A DNA stretch of 43,887 nucleotides from the NCBI GenBank assembly GCA_023954635.1, contig JAGSHI010000014.1, positions 1 to 43,887 of the forward strand, in the 5' to 3' direction. Both the position numbers and the translations under genes were made by a program. The notes beneath the pieces were generated by a model. It did not search any database and was not told the DNA's origin. It worked only from the letters and a program-made list of their open reading frames with translations. This stretch comes from Bacteriovoracaceae bacterium (GTDB taxonomy: Bacteria; Bdellovibrionota; Bacteriovoracia; Bacteriovoracales; Bacteriovoracaceae). Below, one piece after another: positions 25,357-33,774 of the stretch; position 1 is the stretch's first letter; every line of letters starts with the position of its first letter.

Positions 25357-26262
25357 TTGGCCGTACGAAGGGGCTTTCGAAAGAAGGCCAAATTAAACAA
25401 ATCGCAAATGGAGCTCGAATTATTTCGACCCAAAGAGCAAGACAGGAACTTCCATCTCGGAGGAAGGAGTTTCTATTTCTTTGATTTTGATGACAACGTC
25501 GCCTACTTAACAACTCCTATCGTTCTCTTTCATAAAGAAACTGAAAGGGAAGTCTTTGTCTCGAGTGGTGAGTTCGCAAAAGAAAATAAAAAAATTGGTA
25601 ATGAAGGTCTTTATAAAGATTTTTATATGAACTTCAATGATGAGAAAGGTTCTTTCCGATATTTTAGAGATAAAGATTTCGGTTTATTAGATAAGATAGC
25701 CCGTAAAAAACAAACTTTTATTCAAGACATTGAAAAAGCACTATCTAATCCTGACTACCACTGGAAAGCTCCATCGTGGGATTGTTTTTATCATGCAACT
25801 TACAATCAAAGGCCGATGTCTGTTATTACGGCCAGAGGTCATAATGCTGAAACTTTAGTTGAAGGTATCAAGCTTATGGTTCGTGATGATCATTTACCAA
25901 TGATGCCTAACTTCTTAAGTATATATCCAGTCTCTAATCAAGACACTCGAATTGAACTTGGAGATCGTGACCTCAAGTCAAACGTTGCTGAATTAAAAAG
26001 GGCCGCAATTAGAGAGTCTGTTGAAAAAGCTATTCAAACTTACGGCTATAGTCCTCACCATAGATTTGGAATGAGTGACGATGATGAGAAAAATATTGAG
26101 CTTATTACTGAAGAAATGAAGTTTCTAAAGAGAAAATATCCAGAAATGTCTTTCTTTGTTATCCAAACATTTGAACACTCTTATGTTAAAAGAGAAGTCC
26201 TTCAACAAAGAACGAAAAGAGAAAAGCATTTAGACAGTAAAGAACAACTCGCTCTTTTTTAG
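25357..26262 (+). CDS. HAD-superfamily-like hydrolase of unknown substrate
   Basis: This 301-residue cytoplasmic protein has HAD-type motifs: FYFFDFDDNVAYL with Asp43 and Asp45 (motif I), VITARGH with Thr158 (motif II), and FGMSDDDEKN with Asp241-243 (motif IV region). The order and spacing fit a HAD phosphatase with a cap between about 60 and 150, rich in aromatic and charged residues. The substrate is unknown. I choose a TTG start at 25357, since GAGGAG lies 5 nt upstream and no ATG occurs until residue 18; an open frame extends to 25303 without a ribosome site. It converges on guaA with 9 bp between stops. Confidence 0.7.
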   Translation: MAVRRGFRKKAKLNKSQMELELFRPKEQDRNFHLGGRSFYFFDFDDNVAYLTTPIVLFHKETEREVFVSSGEFAKENKKIGNEGLYKDFYMNFNDEKGSFRYFRDKDFGLLDKIARKKQTFIQDIEKALSNPDYHWKAPSWDCFYHATYNQRPMSVITARGHNAETLVEGIKLMVRDDHLPMMPNFLSIYPVSNQDTRIELGDRDLKSNVAELKRAAIRESVEKAIQTYGYSPHHRFGMSDDDEKNIELITEEMKFLKRKYPEMSFFVIQTFEHSYVKREVLQQRTKREKHLDSKEQLALF

Positions 26263-26271
26263 ATTTTTATA

Positions 26272-27825
26272 CTATTCCCACTCAATAGTTCCAGGTGGTT
26301 TAGATGTAATGTCATAAACCACTCTCGTGATTCCTGAAACCTCATTACAAATACGACTTGAAACCTTAGAGAGAAAATCTCTTGGCATATCGGACCAAAC
26401 TGCAGTCATTCCATCACTAGAGTTTACTATTCGAACGCAAATAACATTTTCATAAGCTCTAGCGTCGCCTTTCACTCCAACCGTTTTGACAGGTAAGAAT
26501 ACGGTAAAGGCCTGCCAGCAAGCATTGTATTGATGAAAATTATGAAGTTCTTCAAACAGAATTTGGTCTGACTCTTGTACTTTTTTTACTGACTCTCTAG
26601 AAAGCTCTCCAAGAACTCTCACGCCAATCCCTGGCCCAGGGAATGGATGTCTATGAACCCAATCATGATTAAGGCCTAGTTCTTCACCAATTTTTCTAAC
26701 CTCATCTTTAAATAATAATCGAAGTGGTTCTAACAACTTCAGCTTCATTCTTTCAGGAAGTCCACCTACATTGTGGTGAGATTTTATCGTTACTGACTTT
26801 CCACCTTTCTTATGAGGAGAGATACTTTCAATAACATCTGGGTAAAGAGTACCTTGAAGAAGATGAGAGAAGTGAATTCCATGCGAATCTTCATACTCGT
26901 GAACTTTTTTCTCAAAGATCTCGATAAAAGTTTTTCCAATGGCCTTTCGCTTATCTTCAGGGTCAGCCATTCCTTCAAACGAATCAAAAAACTCATCTTT
27001 AGCGTCTATAATTTCAATATTAAGTGGTGTTTCTTTTTTCAAAAGATCAATATGGTCATAATCCTGAGGCCTCAATAGACCATTATCAACAAAGAAGCAG
27101 TGAATTTTATCTCCCAAAACTTTTTGGGCCAAGGTTGCAGCAACAAGAGAATCAACTCCTCCACTAAATGCACAAAGGACTTGTGTATCTCCAATTGATT
27201 TTACTAACTCGAAGGCCTCTTCAAGCATTGCTTTTGGAGACCAATCTTTTTTAAGTCCAGCAAGATCTTTATAGAAATAACTTAAGAGGTCTAAACCATG
27301 ATCAGAATGCTCTACTTCTGGATGAAACTGAAAACCCAAGAGTGGTCTGGTTTTATGTTTAATCCCTGCAATCATTTTATTATTAGACTCTAAAACGACT
27401 TCAAATGTATCTGGTGCTTTCGTGACATGGTCAAAGTGACTCATCCAAACATTAATCTCTTTAGGACAATGTGGGACTTCAAAATTATTAATCGTATAGA
27501 TTTTCGCGTGACCATACTCCCCTTGATACCCTTTATCGACGACCCCTTTAAACTCTCTGGCCATAATTTGCATTCCGTAGCATATGCCCAAAACAGGTAA
27601 AGATTCATCTTCAAAATATTTTTTATAATCTGTTTTATCTTCTGAAAGGGATTGAGGCCCACCAGAGAAGATAAGCGCATTAGGCTTAATTCCCTTAGAA
27701 AGACGCTCATCATATTCCTCTAAAGTAACTATCTCTGAAGAATACCCTAGCTCTCTTGTTTTACGAGTAATAAGTTGAGTGTACTGACTTCCAAAATCTA
27801 CAATCCATATCTGTCTTTCGATCAT
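26272..27825 (-). CDS. guaA: GMP synthase (glutamine-hydrolysing)
   Basis: GuaA aminates XMP to GMP using glutamine and ATP. The N-terminal glutaminase has Cys82 in LGICYGMQ and His168/Glu170 in QFHPEVEHS. The PP-loop SGGVDS is at 221-226, and the C-terminal dimerisation domain contains HRHPFPGPGIGVRVLGE and ends ITSKPPGTIEWE, as in all GuaA proteins. Length 517 is standard. It lies 12 bp after guaB in the same operon. Confidence 0.98.
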   Translation of the reverse strand: MIERQIWIVDFGSQYTQLITRKTRELGYSSEIVTLEEYDERLSKGIKPNALIFSGGPQSLSEDKTDYKKYFEDESLPVLGICYGMQIMAREFKGVVDKGYQGEYGHAKIYTINNFEVPHCPKEINVWMSHFDHVTKAPDTFEVVLESNNKMIAGIKHKTRPLLGFQFHPEVEHSDHGLDLLSYFYKDLAGLKKDWSPKAMLEEAFELVKSIGDTQVLCAFSGGVDSLVAATLAQKVLGDKIHCFFVDNGLLRPQDYDHIDLLKKETPLNIEIIDAKDEFFDSFEGMADPEDKRKAIGKTFIEIFEKKVHEYEDSHGIHFSHLLQGTLYPDVIESISPHKKGGKSVTIKSHHNVGGLPERMKLKLLEPLRLLFKDEVRKIGEELGLNHDWVHRHPFPGPGIGVRVLGELSRESVKKVQESDQILFEELHNFHQYNACWQAFTVFLPVKTVGVKGDARAYENVICVRIVNSSDGMTAVWSDMPRDFLSKVSSRICNEVSGITRVVYDITSKPPGTIEWE

Positions 27826-27837
27826 CTTATTTTTACC

Positions 27838-29340
<1,503 letters not shown>

Positions 29341-29394
29341 TTATAACTTACGCACTATCGAATGGCGAGAAAGGAAGTGAAATGCTGCAGCTTA

Positions 29395-30570
29395 TCAGTA
29401 AGCTGTTTTGAAATCCTTATCATAACTCTTGAGATCACGGATTAGGCCATTCACCTCAGAACTATGACGCATTTGCTTTTTATATTGCTTTGATAGCCCC
29501 TTCTCAAAATCATCCTCTTTGATCTCAACTTGTTTAATTGAAATACTTGCAGGCTTTCGTCTCTTTCTTACAGACTTTGAAGGCGGTTCTGGATATTTCG
29601 GTCTTTCTTGTCTTTTTACTTTTGGCGATGTCTTTTTTGGTGTCGAAGCAGGAGTTCTTTTCCAAGACTTAGAACCCCAGACTTTTACTGGTACACCGCT
29701 CTTTTTAAGAGAATTTTTCCCCTTCGCTTTTCCAACTTTTGAATAATAGAACTTTAGTAGTGATGTCTTATCATTCGAGCTAGCTGAAGCAGGTGTACGC
29801 CTAGTGTGGCTTTTCTTTGATTTTACATAAATAACTGTTCCAGGAATTGGAAGAGTCTTTGTTGATGCAATTGTTCTTTTAGCTTTTGATTGTGATGACT
29901 TTGTTGCAGCCAAGTTTGCCTTTACTCCACGATCGCCTTTATCCATAGATTTTATACCATCAAAAAGTGTCGTCACTTTTTTGAAGCTAGCAAAACCTAC
30001 AGGTGTACTTTGCCTAGGAGCTCCGTTATCAACTTCATTTGATAAAAATGAAAAATGCCCGTCATCAACGCTTAAAGGCATATTTTTATGCATTAGATTA
30101 CTAAAGAGAAAGTTTCCTTTCATCACAAGCAACTGACTTTTACTAGAATGTGGATCGAAACTTATTATTCCTTCTCCATATCCAAATTGAGTAAAAGCAT
30201 TGGCCGTCTGAACACTAAATTGTTTGCCATTGTCTTTTCTATAACTCTGAATCCAAAGATATCCTCTTCGAAGTTCAATCCCATTACTAACCATTTTAAT
30301 ATGTGACGAACCAGAAATATGATATTGATGATCGAAGTAGTCTGTTAAAGTTAATTGAGACCCACTTGAAGTTAGAACTTCAGATAGCATTGAAACTTCG
30401 TCCCCTACTTTAAGCGTTCTCGTTTTTCCATTTATTGTTTGGAAAGCGTTGCCTGAAAGCTTACTAATAATTCCGACACTACTGTCCGCATGAGCATAAA
30501 ATGCTACGAAGTGCACTAGTAGTGTAATTACAAGACTAGTTTTGTTTATATTTTTGAACAATCTCTTCAT
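29395..30570 (-). CDS. FecR-domain periplasmic protein with basic C-terminal tail
   Basis: This 391-residue protein has a signal peptide (about 1-28, ending AHA before DSS). Residues 30-165 match a FecR-type beta domain: SVGIISKLSGNAF, LKVGDEV, LTSSGSQLTL, IKMVSNGIELRRGYLWI. Residues about 215-350 are low-complexity and strongly basic (Lys/Ser/Pro-rich, e.g. KSVRKRRKPAS), followed by a short charged helix. FecR domains outside TonB systems often bind peptidoglycan or act as structural periplasmic modules; its exact role is unknown. The gene starts 35 bp inside the upstream lipoprotein gene, with AAGGG 6 nt before the ATG, so the two are probably coupled. Confidence 0.75.
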   Translation of the reverse strand: MKRLFKNINKTSLVITLLVHFVAFYAHADSSVGIISKLSGNAFQTINGKTRTLKVGDEVSMLSEVLTSSGSQLTLTDYFDHQYHISGSSHIKMVSNGIELRRGYLWIQSYRKDNGKQFSVQTANAFTQFGYGEGIISFDPHSSKSQLLVMKGNFLFSNLMHKNMPLSVDDGHFSFLSNEVDNGAPRQSTPVGFASFKKVTTLFDGIKSMDKGDRGVKANLAATKSSQSKAKRTIASTKTLPIPGTVIYVKSKKSHTRRTPASASSNDKTSLLKFYYSKVGKAKGKNSLKKSGVPVKVWGSKSWKRTPASTPKKTSPKVKRQERPKYPEPPSKSVRKRRKPASISIKQVEIKEDDFEKGLSKQYKKQMRHSSEVNGLIRDLKSYDKDFKTAY

Positions 30571-31252
30571 AATGACCCTTCAAAATGTCCCATTCTTTGG
30601 TGTTTTTATACTTTCTTCTAAACTCTTCTACTGTTGTAAAAAATTTACCTTTATGACCTTGCTTTAAATGTGTCATGGCCATCCACAACTTTGCCCCTCG
30701 GTAAAATTTAGAGGTTGGATAATTTTTAACAAGCTTTTCCATATGATAAATTGTCCACTTATCATGCTTTCCAGATTCATAGGCAGCAACTCCAGCTTGA
30801 AAATAAAATTTATCATCAATTAACTTGCTTCCTCTGAAGTTAAGCGCCATTGAGTGAAAAAACTGTGCAGACTTTTCAAAATTCTTTCTTTCAAATTCTT
30901 TTTCCGCTGTTGAAAGCATTTGCTCTGGTGTCCACTTGTAAACATCAAACTTAACTAAGTTATTAGATGGCATCGAAGGTCCAACGCTAGCAATTGTTCT
31001 ATTTGTTTTTTTCTTTTTCTCTTCGAGCTTTAACTCAAGGTAACTATTTCGAGACTTCAAAGATTGAATTTCAAACTCTAGCCTACTTATGTCTGCCTGT
31101 AGTTTTCTATTCTCTTTTGACAGTGTCAGTGAAACTCTTTCATAGTTGTTGATTCTTTTGGCCTTGTTTTCAACATAGTCAAAGTAATCGCAGCCCACAA
31201 AGGCAGTGGAAACAAACAAAAGAGTGCTGATCTTAATAATCTTGGTCTTCAT
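30536..31252 (-). CDS. Lipoprotein with coiled coil and TPR repeats (CpoB/YbgF- or BamD-like)
   Basis: This 238-residue protein has a lipobox FVGC with Cys21. Residues 35-85 form a coiled coil (LSKENRKLQADISRLEFEIQ, repeated heptads). Residues about 110-235 hold three TPR-like repeats with motifs such as LSTAEKEFERKNFEKSAQFF and VKNYPTSKFYRGAKLWMAM. The order coiled coil then TPR is that of CpoB/YbgF, which couples cell-wall synthesis with Tol-Pal; BamD is an alternative. The downstream FecR-type gene overlaps its end by 35 bp. Confidence 0.75.
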   Translation of the reverse strand: MKTKIIKISTLLFVSTAFVGCDYFDYVENKAKRINNYERVSLTLSKENRKLQADISRLEFEIQSLKSRNSYLELKLEEKKKKTNRTIASVGPSMPSNNLVKFDVYKWTPEQMLSTAEKEFERKNFEKSAQFFHSMALNFRGSKLIDDKFYFQAGVAAYESGKHDKWTIYHMEKLVKNYPTSKFYRGAKLWMAMTHLKQGHKGKFFTTVEEFRRKYKNTKEWDILKGHYEEIVQKYKQN

Positions 31253-31318
31253 TTTTTAATCCCATTAAAGTAAAAAACTCCTACGTCTTTAACCTCATCG
31301 GAAAAACTGAGAAATTAT

Positions 31319-31373
31319 TTAGGGGAATCATTCATAATCAAGTACTTAGATGGAAAATCTTGCTCTCCCCTAA
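31319..31373. promoter_or_regulatory. Inverted repeat between the lipoprotein gene and the sugar operon
   Basis: TTAGGGGA (31319-31326) and TCCCCTAA (31366-31373) are perfect 8-bp arms around a 39-bp loop, with a small inner hairpin AGAT-GGAAA-ATCT. It lies in the 233-bp spacer between divergent transcripts. It may be a shared operator or a folded 5' leader. A weak TTGACG / TAACAC promoter for the sugar operon lies downstream at 31413-31440. Confidence 0.45.
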
Positions 31374-31412
31374 GGTAACTACTTGTTATCTAATATGATC
31401 AAAGAGTTTTCC

Positions 31413-31440
31413 TTGACGAAAAGAGGCGGAAAAATAACAC
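31413..31440 (+). promoter_or_regulatory. Possible promoter of the maltodextrin cluster
   Basis: TTGACG at 31413-31418 is a good -35. With a 16-bp spacer the -10 would be TAACAC, which is weak, as expected for a promoter needing an activator. The start would be about 38 bp before the kinase ATG. Confidence 0.3.
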
Positions 31441-31485
31441 TGACGCAAAATAAATGAACAGCTTCTTTTTAAGGTATATATAAAG

Positions 31486-32517
31486 ATGAGCAACTTTAAG
31501 TTTATTCTCGGATTGGATATTGGCGGAACAAAGGTAGAAGTTTCCCTAATTAAGCTCTATGAAGAAAAAAAAGAAGAACTCATTCAGTTTACTACTGATA
31601 AGTCACATTCATACTCCTTAGAAATTATAGATACGAGGAGAATTCCAACTGAAAGAGATAACGGTTACGAAGATGTTGTGAAACGAATCGCAGGTCTTGT
31701 TAATTCAGTCCTTAGTTCAAATGAAATTACCGTGAGTGATATATCAAGTTTAGGTATAGGACTCCCTGGAAGTGTCGATCCATCTACTCAGCAAATGTTA
31801 AAAGGTAATACTAATATTTTTGTAGGAAATGATCTCAAACAAGATTTGTTAAAAGCTCTCGATGCTCACTTTGATGTTGAAATCGAAAATGATGCAAATT
31901 GCTTTGCCTTAGCCGAGTCCTTAAGTGGCTCTGGACAAAAACATAGAGACTCTACCGGAGTTGAATTTCAAGAAGAAACTTCTGTTGGAATCATTCTTGG
32001 AACAGGTGTAGGTGGAGGAATTCTTATCTCTGGAAGACTGTTAAAAGGAAAAAAGGGCGGAGGAGCAGAAATAGGGCACACCCAACTGATATCAAAAGGG
32101 TTTGATTGTTATTGCGGTCGAAAAGGTTGCGTCGAGCAATACCTTTCAGGCCCAGGTTTTAAACAGTTCTTTACCTCAAAGAGTCCTACGATGGCCGAAG
32201 ATCCGCCGAGCACAAAAGACATTTTCAAAATGGCCGAAGAGAATAACCCAGCTGCCATAAAAATGATCAATGAGTATCAAGACTTATTGGTTCAATTTTT
32301 AGCTAACTTAAATAATATTTTAGATCCTGATTATTTTGTTCTCGGAGGAGGTCTTAGTAACCAAGATCTTATCTATAAGGGATTAGAAGAAAAATTATAT
32401 AAGCAGACATTCCTCAAAGAAAGTAGACCAAAAGTCTATCAAAATACACTAGGAGATAGTGCAGGAGGCGTAGGTGCTGCTCTACTCCCCTTTATTGAAA
32501 AGGTAATTCTCAAATGA
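31486..32517 (+). CDS. ROK-family sugar kinase, probable glucokinase
   Basis: This 343-residue ROK protein has ATP-binding DIGGTK (11-16), GLPGSVDP, catalytic Asp136 in ENDANCF, LGTGVGGGIL (171-180), and the zinc site His198 with CYCGRKGC (Cys208, Cys210, Cys215). There is no N-terminal helix-turn-helix, so it is a kinase rather than a repressor. In this cluster the substrate is most likely glucose released by MalQ and the hydrolases, giving glucose-6-P. Fructose or N-acetylglucosamine kinases use the same fold and cannot be excluded. AAGG lies 11 nt before the ATG, a weak site. Its stop overlaps malE. Confidence 0.85.
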   Translation: MSNFKFILGLDIGGTKVEVSLIKLYEEKKEELIQFTTDKSHSYSLEIIDTRRIPTERDNGYEDVVKRIAGLVNSVLSSNEITVSDISSLGIGLPGSVDPSTQQMLKGNTNIFVGNDLKQDLLKALDAHFDVEIENDANCFALAESLSGSGQKHRDSTGVEFQEETSVGIILGTGVGGGILISGRLLKGKKGGGAEIGHTQLISKGFDCYCGRKGCVEQYLSGPGFKQFFTSKSPTMAEDPPSTKDIFKMAEENNPAAIKMINEYQDLLVQFLANLNNILDPDYFVLGGGLSNQDLIYKGLEEKLYKQTFLKESRPKVYQNTLGDSAGGVGAALLPFIEKVILK

Positions 32518-33689
32518 AATTTTTAATATTATTAAGTTTCCTTTGTTCAATCGGCGTACATTCAGCAGAGCTCGAGATTTGGACCTCATCCGAAAATGTA
32601 GCAAGGGCCATTAAGAAAAGAGTTGGTTTGTTTAAACAAGACTTTAAAGCAGACGTAAAAATTTCCGTATTAAATAAAGATCTTACTACTCAGTTTAAAA
32701 CAGCCGCACTTAGTGCAAAAGGTCCTGATATTTTATGCTGGGCCCATGATGTTGTTGGAGAACTTGCTCAATCTGGCCTCATTGAACCAATTGCAATGCC
32801 TCCAAAGTTAAGAAAAGCCTTATTGCCAGTCAGTCTAAAGGCGTTTGAATACAAAAGTAAATTATATGGTTACCCCTACGATATTGAAGCTGTAGCCTTG
32901 TTTTATAATAAGGACCTGCTCCCTACTCCTCCCAAAACGATGGAAGAGCTCATTCAGTTTTCTATAGAATTACGGAAGGAGAAAAAGGAAACCTATGGTT
33001 TTCTCTATGACATTGCTAATTTCTTTTTTAGTTTTCCTATTATTTCAGCTGGAGGCGGTTATGTTTTCAAACAAGGAAAAGATGGATTAAATGTTCAAGA
33101 TGTAGGACTAGCAAATAATGGAGCAATATCAGGAGCAAATTTCATACGCTCTCTTGTTGAAAAAGATGTTGTCCCCTCTTCCACAGATAGAAGTATTGCA
33201 TTTGAAAAAATGAAGCAAGGCAAACTTGCTGCAACAATTGATGGCCCGTGGGCAGTCAAAGAGTTAAAGAACATCGGACTTAATTTTGGAGTAGTTCCAA
33301 TCCCTTCAATAGGAGGAAAGACTCCTCGACCTTTCGTTGGAACACATGGTTTTATTATTAGGAGAAGTAGCCCAAATAAAGAACTCGCTAAAGAATTTAT
33401 AGAAAAATACCTTATGACAAAAAAAGGAATTCTAACCCTTTATGAAGAAGATCCTAGAGGTCCTAGTAGAATGGACGCGATGGAAATTCTAAGTAAAAAA
33501 GATCCTCTTCTTAGACAATTCATGGAGTCAGCATCGAATGGTATTCCAATGCCAAATGTTCCTGAGATGGGTGCCGTCTGGGGAGCCGCTGGGAATGCCC
33601 TCGGCCTTCTCACAAAAGGAACTTTATCTCCAAAAGAGGCTATGACCCAATCCGTCAATCAAATAAAATCAAGTCTTTCCAAGAATTAA
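32514..33689 (+). CDS. malE: Maltose/maltodextrin-binding protein
   Basis: This 391-residue periplasmic binding protein has a signal peptide (1-18, ending HSA before ELE). Family segments include AKGPDILCWAHDVVGELAQSGLIEPI, YGYPYDIEAVALFYNKDLLP and PIPSIGGKTPRPFVGTHGF in pieces, closely following E. coli MalE. It would deliver maltodextrins to MalF-MalG. The ATG overlaps the kinase stop by 4 bp. The next gene starts 85 bp later; that gap has an AAGTCT/AGACTT pair but no U-run. Confidence 0.92.
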   Translation: MKFLILLSFLCSIGVHSAELEIWTSSENVARAIKKRVGLFKQDFKADVKISVLNKDLTTQFKTAALSAKGPDILCWAHDVVGELAQSGLIEPIAMPPKLRKALLPVSLKAFEYKSKLYGYPYDIEAVALFYNKDLLPTPPKTMEELIQFSIELRKEKKETYGFLYDIANFFFSFPIISAGGGYVFKQGKDGLNVQDVGLANNGAISGANFIRSLVEKDVVPSSTDRSIAFEKMKQGKLAATIDGPWAVKELKNIGLNFGVVPIPSIGGKTPRPFVGTHGFIIRRSSPNKELAKEFIEKYLMTKKGILTLYEEDPRGPSRMDAMEILSKKDPLLRQFMESASNGIPMPNVPEMGAVWGAAGNALGLLTKGTLSPKEAMTQSVNQIKSSLSKN

Positions 33690-33774
33690 AGTCTCCACTC
33701 ATCTCTTGAAAGAAGACTTCATTTAAGCTATAAAAACGGCTCGGGAGTCAACACATTCAACGGGGCAATTATAA

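Noticed and set aside
29395-31252. Iron-uptake signalling by the FecR-domain protein
   Set aside because: No sigma factor, TonB receptor or membrane anti-sigma segment is present; the FecR domain alone does not support it.
33690-33774. Terminator between malE and the GH13 gene
   Set aside because: The AAGTCT/AGACTT pair has a long loop and no T-run, so I do not call a terminator.
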